Below are positions 7,080-13,121 of a DNA stretch of 13,121 nt, piece by piece. Position numbers and translations under genes: made by a program. This DNA comes from AV133 sp035567015 (lineage in GTDB: Bacteria > Verrucomicrobiota > Verrucomicrobiia > Chthoniobacterales > UBA10450), in the NCBI GenBank assembly GCA_035567015.1, contig DATMPQ010000352.1:1-13121 (forward strand), written 5' to 3'. Positions within the stretch are counted from its first letter, which is position 1. Every line of letters begins with the position of its first letter. The notes beneath the pieces were generated by a model that was not told where the DNA came from, did not search any database, and saw nothing but the letters and a program-made list of their open reading frames with translations.

Positions 7080-8264
7080 TTGAGCGCGCGAGCAGAAGGA
7101 CGATTCTGCTCGCGTGACAATCTTCCTCGGATTGGAACAAACAGAACTGGTAGCAACAATACGGCCAACGGTTTTGATGCGCTCTATAACAACACAACCG
7201 GCAACGCCAACACGGCCAACGGTGCTGCTGCGCTCTTGAGCAACACAACCGGCAGCGACAACACGGCCAACGGTGCTTCTGCGCTCGCTAGCAACACAAC
7301 TGGCAACGGCAACACGGCCAACGGTTTTTTTGCGCTCTTTTTCAACACAACCGGCTTCCAGAACACAGCCAACGGTTACCAAGCGCTCTTTAACAACACA
7401 ACCGGCGGCAACAACACGGCCGACGGTTTTGATGCGCTCTATAGCAACACAACCGGCTTCAACAACTCAGCCCACGGTCTTCAAGCGCTCAAATACACCA
7501 CCACCGGCAACAGCAACACGGCCAACGGTGAGGAAGCGCTCTATAGCAACACAACCGGCAGCAACAACACGGCGGACGGTCTTCAAGCGCTCAACAACAA
7601 TACAACCGGCAGCAGCAACATCGCATTGGGCTTCAATGCCGGTTTCAACCTCACCACCGGCAGTAACAATATCGATATCGGCAACACTGGTGCTGCTGGC
7701 GATTCCAAAAAAATCCGCATCGGCACCAGATTAACGCACACGAACACCTATATCGCCGGCATTAGCGGAGTAACGGTAGCCGGTGGGGTCGGGATAATTA
7801 TAGATACCAACGGTCACCTTGGCACGGTGGTTTCCTCGAAGCGTTTCAAGGATGAGATCAAGTCGATGGACAAAGCGAGCGAAGTGATCCTGGCGCTTAA
7901 ACCGGTGACCTTCCGCTACAAGCACGAGCTTGATCCCGAGGGCATCCCGCAGTTTGGTCTCATTGCTGAGCAGGTAGAAAAGGTGAACCCCGACCTAGTA
8001 GCTCGCGATGCCCAAGGGAAAGTCTTCACCGTGCGCTACGAGGCAGTGAACGCGATGTTGCTAAACGAATTCCTCAAAGAGCACCACAAGGTGCAGGAAT
8101 TGGAAACGATTGTTGCGCAACAGCGTCAAGAGTCCGAAGCGCAACGCGAGGAAATTAAAGGGCTCACTGCCGGCTTAAAAGAGCACGCAGCGCAAATCCA
8201 GAAAGTGAGCGCGCAACTCGAACTGAGCAAACATGCGCCGCAAATTGTCGTCAGCGGTCAGTAA
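7080..8264 (+). CDS. S74-domain (intramolecular chaperone) protein with beta-roll head repeats; 5' end probably lost
   Basis: The open frame encodes ten 17-residue units of the type N-T-A-N-G-x-x-A-L-x-x-N-T-T-G, like the head repeats of trimeric adhesins and phage tail fibres. A linker (I-D-I-G to about residue 245) follows. Then comes a peptidase S74 intramolecular chaperone domain: V-V-S-S-K-R-F-K-D-E-I (Ser252-Ser253-Lys254) holds the Ser and Lys used for self-cleavage, followed by F-G-L-I-A-E-Q-V and V-R-Y-E-A-V-N-A-M-L-L. A C-terminal coiled coil (Q-E-L-E-T-I-V-A-Q-Q-R onward) completes it. Such domains fold the trimer and then cut themselves off. The only start before the repeats is a TTG at 7080 with no RBS and no signal peptide, and the first codons overlap the amidase hairpin. 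The frame is also the same as the amidase frame, separated by one TAA and 18 bases. I infer that the original 5' end was deleted; expression is doubtful. Confidence 0.75.
   Translation: MSARAEGRFCSRDNLPRIGTNRTGSNNTANGFDALYNNTTGNANTANGAAALLSNTTGSDNTANGASALASNTTGNGNTANGFFALFFNTTGFQNTANGYQALFNNTTGGNNTADGFDALYSNTTGFNNSAHGLQALKYTTTGNSNTANGEEALYSNTTGSNNTADGLQALNNNTTGSSNIALGFNAGFNLTTGSNNIDIGNTGAAGDSKKIRIGTRLTHTNTYIAGISGVTVAGGVGIIIDTNGHLGTVVSSKRFKDEIKSMDKASEVILALKPVTFRYKHELDPEGIPQFGLIAEQVEKVNPDLVARDAQGKVFTVRYEAVNAMLLNEFLKEHHKVQELETIVAQQRQESEAQREEIKGLTAGLKEHAAQIQKVSAQLELSKHAPQIVVSGQ
7087..7114 (+). terminator. Strong hairpin after the amidase, terminator-like
   Basis: CGCGAGCAGAA (7087-7097), loop GGACGA, TTCTGCTCGCG (7104-7114): a perfect 11-bp stem 25 bases after the amidase stop. 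Downstream is TGACAATCTTCC rather than a clean T-run, so it may work as a weak intrinsic terminator or as a 3' stabilising hairpin. It lies inside the extreme N-terminal codons of the following open frame, which argues that those codons are not real protein. Confidence 0.55.
7152..7661 (+). repeat. Ten tandem 51-bp units coding the head repeats
   Basis: The DNA unit is 51 bp with a near-invariant AACACAACCGGC core and AACACGGCCAACGGT joins. Units 1-9 are close to each other; unit 10 (S-N-I-A-L-G-F-N-A-G-F) is the most diverged and caps the array. Arrays like this change length easily by slippage or recombination. Confidence 0.85.
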
Positions 8265-8318
8265 AGCTGCGGAGCCTAAGCAACAGTCGTAGTTCACAAT
8301 TAGCCGTCACGTTTCACC

Positions 8319-8461
8319 TGTAGCTTCGCTCTCGATTTGTCCCGCTGTAGCTTGGCGGTCGATTTGTCCCACTTTGCCTGTTCTAAAGTTCCAAGTCCGT
8401 TGACTTCATACGACATATAGATTGTCTACCGTTATTTGCTGGTTTTTCTGATATTGTCAGC
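8319..8461 (+). repeat. Dispersed intergenic repeat, copy D, with a 27-bp arm duplication
   Basis: The left arm is duplicated in tandem: 8319-8345 and 8346-8372 are 27-bp versions of TGTAGCTT...CGATTTGTCCC. The core follows and ends CTGATATTGTCAGC, where the palindrome survives with a G-T wobble pair. On the minus strand the ATG at 8416-8414 opens a 38-codon frame (8300-8416) starting M-S-Y-E-V-N-G-L-G-T. Because 27 is a multiple of 3, the duplication keeps the frame and gives W-D-K-S-T-A-K-L-Q followed by R-D-K-S-R-A-K-L-Q. The copy fills the 389-base gap between the S74 gene and the DUF4440 gene; 8462-8640 shows nothing else. Confidence 0.85.
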
Positions 8462-8653
8462 GATTCGGCCAAGGCGCAGGATTACAGAGCGCTTGGGGCG
8501 AATCTGTCAGTCAAAACTTGAGAAAAAGACGGACTTGCTGGCTAATACGCTGGATAACCGTCGAAATTGTCGGCATAATCACATATTAGGCGTATGGGCC
8601 AACCCGCTTTTACCGATGATTGACTATTCTCAAAAAGTTAGAAAGGCAACGAT

Positions 8654-9100
8654 ATGAAACACCTTCTAAAAGGTTTAACGACGATAGTGGTAGCAACCGT
8701 TATGACTTCGACATTCTGCCTGGCACAGAATTCCTCGAACGATCTCCAAACGGAGCTCGAACGCCTGCAAAACCAATGGTTCAACGCGTTCGATAAAGGT
8801 GATGGAGCGACAATGGACAAAATGGAAATGCCGAATCTCATTCTCGTTAATGCTGACGGCAAAGGCGGTATTTGGAAAAAGCATGGACCTCGAGCCGGCA
8901 AGCAAAAACCAACTAGCCACTCAAGTACCTTAAGCAATGCGCAAGTGCGGCAATTCGGCAATTCAGCCATTCTTACGGGCGTAGTAACGATCAAAGGCGG
9001 GCAGGGGATTACAAGATCGAGTGCTACTGTCGTGTGGATAAGAAAGAACAATCAATGGCTGGTTGCGTCAGCTCAGTGGAGCGACATTCGCGCGGAGTGA
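8654..9100 (+). CDS. Secreted DUF4440 / SnoaL-like (NTF2 fold) protein, likely an integron cassette gene
   Basis: A 148-residue protein. Residues 1-25 are a signal peptide (K-H-L-L-K-G, hydrophobic core, then F-C-L-A-Q). The rest matches the DUF4440 / NTF2-like cone fold: L-x-x-L-Q-N-Q-W-F-N-A-F-D-K-G-D in the first helix, then N-L-I-L-V-N-A-D-G-K-G strands, and at the end A-T-V-V-W-I-R-K-N-N-Q-W-L-V-A-S-A-Q-W-S, the strand signature of the family. Such proteins bind small molecules or act as simple hydrolases or isomerases; the role here cannot be told. The RBS GAAAGG (8641-8646) lies 7 bases before the ATG. The stop is 25 bases before an attC-like site, the arrangement of a promoterless integron gene cassette. 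Confidence 0.82.
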   Translation: MKHLLKGLTTIVVATVMTSTFCLAQNSSNDLQTELERLQNQWFNAFDKGDGATMDKMEMPNLILVNADGKGGIWKKHGPRAGKQKPTSHSSTLSNAQVRQFGNSAILTGVVTIKGGQGITRSSATVVWIRKNNQWLVASAQWSDIRAE

Positions 9101-9125
9101 ATTTTCATGCTTTGCAGGATTCCAC

Positions 9126-9249
9126 GCCTAACCAGGCGCTGGAGCGAACCGCCACCCGGCGCGCGTTTACATTTTTAGATGATTAAAACAGTTTCAGTTG
9201 CAGCAGAGCTCGGCGACGGTGGCGGTCGCTCAGCTCGGTCTCGTTAGGC
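9126..9249 (+). mobile_element. attC-like integron recombination site (124 bp)
   Basis: The outer boxes are GCCTAAC (9126-9132) and GTTAGGC (9243-9249). They fit the attC R'' and R' consensus RYYYAAC / GTTRRRY and are perfect inverts of each other. Inside, GAGCGAACCGCCACC (9142-9156) pairs with GGTGGCGGTCGCTC (9218-9231), leaving one unpaired A on one arm, like the extrahelical bases that orient attC folding. A ~60-base variable loop lies between. It sits on the correct side and in the correct orientation for a site following the DUF4440 gene. No integrase gene and no second attC site occur in the window, so this looks like a lone cassette or one end of an array. Confidence 0.75.
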
Positions 9250-9274
9250 CGTTGCTGTTACGAACTATACCAAT

Positions 9275-9280
9275 GGAGGA
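9275..9280 (+). promoter_or_regulatory. Ribosome binding site deciding the aldolase start
   Basis: GGAGGA, the best Shine-Dalgarno match in the window, lies 4 bases before the ATG at 9285. It overlaps an in-frame ATG at 9273, which it therefore argues against as the start. Confidence 0.65.
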
Positions 9281-9284
9281 CCGC

Positions 9285-10115
9285 ATGAAACAAAACGTAC
9301 TATCGAATTACGGCATCACGCGTCGGCATTTTGTGACCACCTCTAGCATAGCCCTAATTGGCGCTTTGTACGGCACTAAACAAGCAATAGCGACTGGGCA
9401 AGCCGCGGCTTCCGCTGGGCCACCGGATCCCAAGCTGATTGAAGACCTCGTAGCCGCGAACCGCATCCTTGCCGACCTCGGCATCGTCGATGCCTTCGGT
9501 CATGTCAGCGCTCGGCACAATCGTGATCCCAATCGCTACCTGCTGTCGCGCGATCTGCCACCGGCGCTCGTGACCGCCGATGACATCATGGAGTACGACC
9601 TCGACAGCAACCCGATCGACGCCAAAGGCCGCCTCCTGTATCGCGAGCGGTTCATCCACGGCGAGATCTACAAAGCACGACCGGACGTCGTGGCCGTCGT
9701 GCACGACCATTCACCAGCGATCATTCCGTTTAGCGTGAGCAGCGTTCCTCTGCGGCCTGTTTTTCACGCGGCCGCATTCGTTACAGAGGGTGTGCCGGTG
9801 TTCGATACCCGTAGTGTTCCCGGGCCTCCTCATGTGCTGGTCGAAAGCATTGAGGCTGGCCGTGCTCTGGCGAAGACGCTGGGAAGCAGGCAAGCCGTTC
9901 TCATACTCGGGCATGGAGCGGCTATTGTAGGAACCTCACTGCCTATGGCTGTGGGCCGCAGTTTCTATCTGGAGATGAACGCGAAGGTGCAGGCGCAAGC
10001 GATAGCCCTAGGCGGACAAGTAAACTATCTCGACCCCGAGGCGGCACGCGAAGCAGCTCATTTCAACTATGAACGCGCGTGGGTGCTGTGGAAACGAAAG
10101 GTGATGATAAAGTGA
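9285..10115 (+). CDS. Tat-exported class II aldolase/adducin family protein
   Basis: A 276-residue member of the class II (zinc) aldolase / adducin head family, whose enzymes cleave or decarboxylate sugar phosphates (fuculose-, rhamnulose- and ribulose-phosphate). The metal site is visible: E121 in R-E-R-F-I-H, H140 and H142 in V-V-H-D-H-S, and H210 in L-G-H-G. The family context R-P-D-V-V-A-V-V-H and the early F-G-H-V-S-A-R are also present. The N-terminus has G-I-T-R-R-H-F-V-T-T (residues 10-19) and a hydrophobic stretch, a twin-arginine signal. Export is unusual for an enzyme family that mostly uses phosphorylated cytoplasmic substrates, so its substrate may be unphosphorylated or it may have another role. 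The start at 9285 is chosen for its GGAGGA. It lies 35 bases after the attC site with no attC of its own. Confidence 0.85.
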   Translation: MKQNVLSNYGITRRHFVTTSSIALIGALYGTKQAIATGQAAASAGPPDPKLIEDLVAANRILADLGIVDAFGHVSARHNRDPNRYLLSRDLPPALVTADDIMEYDLDSNPIDAKGRLLYRERFIHGEIYKARPDVVAVVHDHSPAIIPFSVSSVPLRPVFHAAAFVTEGVPVFDTRSVPGPPHVLVESIEAGRALAKTLGSRQAVLILGHGAAIVGTSLPMAVGRSFYLEMNAKVQAQAIALGGQVNYLDPEAAREAAHFNYERAWVLWKRKVMIK

Positions 10116-10140
10116 TAGAAAATGTGGCTTCGTGAGAGAG

Positions 10141-10173
10141 TTGTCCCACTTAGCGACTTCCAAAGCTCCAAGC
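10141..10173 (+). repeat. Dispersed intergenic repeat, fragment F (left arm only)
   Basis: TTGTCCCACTTAGCGACTT then CCAAAGCTCCAAG matches the left arm of copy A closely, but the core does not follow. About 90 bases later (10260-10268) GTGGGACAA is the same arm start in inverted orientation. It is probably a broken copy next to copy E. Confidence 0.6.
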
Positions 10174-10290
10174 GTTGAAGCCGATCAGACAAAGAGCGTC
10201 GTCGTCACGTGTCTTCAAATCTCAGCATCCGGCGTGGAGACCGATGGAGACCGACGCTGGTGGGACAAGTCAACCGCGAATCCCAGGATT

Positions 10291-10393
10291 TGTAACTTCG
10301 CAGTCGATTTGTCCCACTTCGGGAGTACCAAAGTTCCAACTCCACTGACTTCATACGACATATAGTTTTTCAACGTTTTTCTGATGTTTTAGG
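10291..10393 (+). repeat. Dispersed intergenic repeat, copy E (degraded core)
   Basis: The left arm is intact (TGTAACTTCGCAGTCGATT, TTGTCCCACTTCGG, CCAAAGTTCCAACTCC). The core begins normally (ACTTCATACGACATATAG) but has lost the middle (ATTGTCTACC and TTATTTGCTGG parts), and its end palindrome is broken (CTGATGTTTTAGG). The minus-strand ATG at 10361-10359 still opens a 48-codon frame (10215-10361) beginning M-S-Y-E-V-S-G-V-G-T and keeping K-W-D-K-S-T-A-K-L-Q. Confidence 0.8.
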
Positions 10394-10517
10394 GCCGTTG
10401 CCCGCTCATGCCGCCGGCGGACAAGAATCGCCGTCCGCGACCCATTTGTCACAGCGGTTATGAAAACGCTAACGAGGCAGACTGAACGCCACTACAGCTT
10501 GACGGAGACGTAAGTTC
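10394..10517. other. Rest of the gap before the kelch/IPT gene
   Basis: I see no gene here. Apart from a CCGCCGGCGG palindrome near 10411 and a 17-codon frame at 10459 of no recognisable kind, nothing stands out. Confidence 0.4.
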
Positions 10518-10547
10518 TTGACATTCGGCCACCGAACTCGCAAAAAT
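10518..10547 (+). promoter_or_regulatory. Candidate promoter for the kelch/IPT gene
   Basis: TTGACA (10518-10523), an 18-base spacer and AAAAAT (10542-10547, four of six consensus positions). It lies about 170 bases before the chosen ATG at 10721 and about 90 before the alternative ATG at 10640. Confidence 0.3.
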
Positions 10548-10720
10548 CGCCGCGAATTCGAATCGGCCAAGCCGTTTCAGCATAGTGGGTGTCATTCCCT
10601 GAAATGACTTCCCCCTTCGTTTTTCGAAAGCAACCTGCTATGAAAATCCGATTAATTCTTTCCGACTTTGGATGGCGATCCACCAGTAAATCCCGTCTTT
10701 GGCAAAATCCGCACTGCTTT

Positions 10721-13121
10721 ATGAAAAACAAAATTCGCTATGGGGCCGCCGCACTCCTTTTTCTGATCTCCCTTGTCACTCTTGCGTCGGCTTTTAATTT
10801 ACCGAACAAATCCTCCAGCCTGTCGCCCCGGTTGGCTTCGCTCCCCACAACCGTGAAGTCTGCGCAGCATCACACAACGCTGACTTTCGCCGATCGAGTC
10901 GCTTATCAGCGAGCGATTGAAGAAGTGTACTGGCGGCATCGCATCTGGCCAAAGGAACGCCGCGATCCCAAGCCGCCGCTGGATAAAGTGATGTCGCGGG
11001 CGCAGATCGAAAAAAAGGTCGAAGATTATCTGCGCAAGTCGGAGGCGCTGGAGTATTACTGGCAGCAGCCGATTACGGCTGAGCAACTCCAAGCCGAGAT
11101 GGAGCGCATAGCCAGTCACACCAAACAGCCCGAAGTGCTGGGCGAAATCTTTATCGCGCTGGGCAATGATCCGTTCGTGGTCGCTGAGTGTCTGGCCAGG
11201 ACGGTCCTGGCGCGGCGGCTGGTTGACGACCTAACGCATCATGCACAGGACGGTGAGAGGGCGACATTGAAAAGCGATGCGAGGACGCCTCGCGCTCCAA
11301 AGGACTACGTCCGAAAGCCTGAAGACGTCATGCTATTTCGCGAAGCTTTGGGAGTACGCGCGCGTCCTCGCGTCGCTTTTGCGCTTTATCCCTCCATTAG
11401 GCGAATATCTCTGACTGCGCAGGACGAAGCCGGGCGCGCCACGTATCTGGCTAAAGCAGAAACGCAAATGCCGGTGACAATGGCGGCATTGACCGCGAAC
11501 TATACGCTTCCAGTAGTATCGAATCCCTCCGGTATCTGCACCGATGACACATGGACTCCAACCAGCATTACCAACGCGCCGAGCTCCCGCGACTTTCACA
11601 CGGCAGTATGGACAGGCAGCGAAATGATCGTCTGGGGTGGATTCGACGGGAATGAGTTGAACACCGGCGGCAGATACAACCCCAGCACCGATAGTTGGAC
11701 GGCTACCAGCACCACCAACACGCCCACTGCCCGGGAGTATCACACGGCAGTGTGGACCGGCAGCGAAATGATCGTCTGGGGTGGACTTGAAGCGTTTGGC
11801 GGCTACTTGAACACCGGCGGAAGATACGATCCCAGCACGGATAGTTGGACGGCTACCAGCACCACCAACGCGCCCGCTGCTCGGTGGACTCACACGGCAG
11901 TGTGGAGCGGCAGTGAAATGATCGTGTGGGGTGGATATGATGGCAGCAACAATGTAAACACCGGCGGGAGATATAATCCCAGCACGGATGGTTGGACAGT
12001 CACAACCACCACGAACGCGCCAACTGCGCGATCCTATCACACCGCAATCTGGACCGGCAGTGAAATGGTTGTCTGGGGTGGGGCTAATAACTTGGCGACG
12101 TATTTTAACACTGGCGGGAGATACAACCCGAGCACGGACACTTGGACAGCCACTAGCACCACCAACGCGCCCTCCGCGCGAGACTCTCATACGGCAGTTT
12201 GGACCGGGACCGGTAATGAAATGATCGTCTGGGGAGGAGGTAATAACGGTAGCGATTTCAACACTGGCGGGAGATACAATCCTGGCAGCGATACCTGGAC
12301 CGCCACCAGTACAACCAACGCGCCCGCTGCCCGAGATGGGCACACGGCGGTTTGGACTGGCAGCGAAATGGTCGTCTGGGGAGGATTCGTTCCGCCCAGA
12401 TTTTATCTGAACACTGGCGGGAGATATAATCCCAGCACCGATAGTTGGACAGCCACCAGCACCACCAACGTGCCCGCTGGTCGAGAGTATCACACGACAG
12501 TGTGGAGCGGCAGCGAAATGATCGTCTGGGGCGGAAATGGCATCAGCGTTTTCAACACCGGCGGCAGATACTGCGCTGGGGCTGGCAATCCCGTGCCTGT
12601 GCTGACTTCGCTTTCGCCCTCCAGCAAAACGGTGGGCTCAGCCGGCTTCACACTCACGGTAAATGGCTCGAACTTCGTGCCCGGAGCCACCGTAAGCTGG
12701 AACAACTCTGCGCGAAGCACAACCTTTGTCAGCAGCGTCCAGGTGACAGCCCAAATTCTGACCTCGGACCTGGCCACCGCCGGCACGGTGCCTGTAATCG
12801 TCACGAATCCGCCGCCTGGCGGTGGGGCATCGAATTCGCTCACCTTCACGATCAACAATCCGAGACCAAATGTGACTTCCATCTCGCCCAGCAGCGCCAC
12901 GGCTGGGGGCCCAGGCTTCACGCTCACGGTCAATGGATCGGGCTTCGTCACAACCTCCGTGGTGAATTGGAATGGAGCGGCGCGCACGACAACGTTCTCC
13001 AGTAGCCACCAACTGACGGCTGCGATTTCAGCGGCGGACATCGCCACGGCTGGAACAATCCATGTGACTGTTACGAATCCTGGCCCAGGCGGCGGCACAT
13101 CGGCCCCCAAGACATTTACCG
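10721..13121 (+). CDS. Secreted kelch-propeller and IPT-domain protein with SurA-like N-terminal region (3' partial)
   Basis: The frame stays open from the ATG at 10721 to the window end (800 codons), so the protein is incomplete. Residues 1-25 are a signal peptide (M-K-N-K-I-R, hydrophobic core, A-S-A-F). Residues about 50-170 are helical and charged (F-A-D-R-V-A-Y-Q-R-A-I-E, later I-T-A-E-Q-L-Q-A-E-M-E-R and A-L-G-N-D-P-F-V-V-A-E) and resemble the N-terminal helices of SurA/PpiC-type chaperones; no catalytic rotamase domain follows. Residues 278 to about 621 hold seven kelch units. Two IPT/TIG domains follow (12590-12860 and 12860 onward), each starting L-S-P-S-S or I-S-P-S-S and ending with V-T-N-P and G-G-G. 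An in-frame ATG at 10640 would add 27 residues before the signal peptide, so I reject it. A role at the cell surface in binding is inference. Confidence 0.85.
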   Translation, partial: MKNKIRYGAAALLFLISLVTLASAFNLPNKSSSLSPRLASLPTTVKSAQHHTTLTFADRVAYQRAIEEVYWRHRIWPKERRDPKPPLDKVMSRAQIEKKVEDYLRKSEALEYYWQQPITAEQLQAEMERIASHTKQPEVLGEIFIALGNDPFVVAECLARTVLARRLVDDLTHHAQDGERATLKSDARTPRAPKDYVRKPEDVMLFREALGVRARPRVAFALYPSIRRISLTAQDEAGRATYLAKAETQMPVTMAALTANYTLPVVSNPSGICTDDTWTPTSITNAPSSRDFHTAVWTGSEMIVWGGFDGNELNTGGRYNPSTDSWTATSTTNTPTAREYHTAVWTGSEMIVWGGLEAFGGYLNTGGRYDPSTDSWTATSTTNAPAARWTHTAVWSGSEMIVWGGYDGSNNVNTGGRYNPSTDGWTVTTTTNAPTARSYHTAIWTGSEMVVWGGANNLATYFNTGGRYNPSTDTWTATSTTNAPSARDSHTAVWTGTGNEMIVWGGGNNGSDFNTGGRYNPGSDTWTATSTTNAPAARDGHTAVWTGSEMVVWGGFVPPRFYLNTGGRYNPSTDSWTATSTTNVPAGREYHTTVWSGSEMIVWGGNGISVFNTGGRYCAGAGNPVPVLTSLSPSSKTVGSAGFTLTVNGSNFVPGATVSWNNSARSTTFVSSVQVTAQILTSDLATAGTVPVIVTNPPPGGGASNSLTFTINNPRPNVTSISPSSATAGGPGFTLTVNGSGFVTTSVVNWNGAARTTTFSSSHQLTAAISAADIATAGTIHVTVTNPGPGGGTSAPKTFT
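11552..12585 (+). repeat. Seven tandem kelch units (144-153 bp)
   Basis: Units begin with the Trp codon at 11552, 11696, 11846, 11993, 12143, 12296 and 12446. Each reads W-T-x-T-S-T-T-N-A-P, then A-R-x-x-H-T-A-V-W, then S-E-M-I-V-W-G-G, then N-T-G-G-R-Y-N-P. Seven units would close a seven-bladed propeller. Unit 7 ends early in R-Y-C-A-G. Differences fall mostly in the loop after W-G-G, where unit lengths vary by 3-9 bases. Confidence 0.85.

Noticed and set aside
7273..7734. Second + strand frame through the 51-bp repeats
   Set aside because: It is a frame-shifted reading of the tandem repeat; it lacks any known domain and stops before the S74 domain.
8638..9051. Minus-strand frame opposite the DUF4440 gene
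   Set aside because: It is antisense to a gene with a signal peptide, an RBS and a recognisable fold signature.
1560..10393. Repeat family as a CRISPR array or insertion sequence
   Set aside because: Copies are kilobases apart without regular spacers, and there is no transposase frame or terminal inverted repeat.
11333..12493. Long minus-strand open frame (386 codons) opposite the kelch repeats
   Set aside because: It is a shadow of the repeated kelch codons, since its own repeats follow the same ~150-bp period. The + strand frame has a signal peptide and clear kelch motifs.
12490..13110. Minus-strand open frame opposite the IPT domains
   Set aside because: It is an antisense shadow of the IPT coding sequence, with composition dictated by the + strand codons.

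Overview
This window looks like a piece of a soil or freshwater Verrucomicrobiota chromosome, probably Chthoniobacterales-like. That placement is an inference from gene content and not a taxonomic assignment. The supporting content is: two exosortase-sorted (PEP-CTERM / VPDSG-CTERM type) surface proteins, secreted beta-propeller and IPT-domain proteins, a pentapeptide-like head-repeat protein with an S74 chaperone tail, Tat-exported enzymes, and long repeat-filled intergenic regions. All intact genes are on the + strand. The minus strand carries only gene remnants. I see no integrase, transposase, CRISPR array, tRNA or rRNA.

Layout from left to right. The last 19 residues of an IPT-domain protein (1-60); a gene-poor stretch; a VPESG-CTERM surface protein with a thioester-domain-like Cys/Gln pair (558-1211); a scar on the minus strand where a headless ribbon-helix-helix antitoxin-like fragment (1333-1557), a repeat copy (1560-1669) and a tail-less SAM methyltransferase (1670-2076) lie end to end; a GT87 family membrane glycosyltransferase (2083-3417); a gene-free stretch with a partial repeat copy; a six-unit beta-propeller protein with a C-terminal sorting signal (4079-5005); a repeat copy; a Tat-exported amidase (5388-7061) ending in a strong hairpin; an S74-domain protein that seems to have lost its 5' end (7080-8264); a repeat copy; a DUF4440 protein (8654-9100) followed by what looks like an integron attC site (9126-9249), which together form a gene cassette; a Tat-exported class II aldolase family protein (9285-10115); more repeat copies; and the start of a large secreted protein with a SurA-like N-terminal region, seven kelch units and at least two IPT domains, running off the window (10721-13121).

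The proteins share a theme rather than a pathway. Nearly all are predicted to be exported (signal peptide, Tat signal or membrane), and several are built from tandem propeller or beta-roll units with signs of recent unit duplication. No operon is evident, because almost every gene stands alone behind a long intergenic gap.

The most notable non-genic feature is a dispersed ~110-140 bp element (four near-complete copies, one core-only copy, one arm-only copy). All copies have the same orientation, and five of them lie in the gap 5' of a + strand gene. Its minus strand carries a short ATG-started reading frame that begins MSYEV in four copies. One copy sits exactly between two gene fragments, which suggests the element takes part in rearrangements. 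The attC site and this repeat family are the two observations most worth following up.
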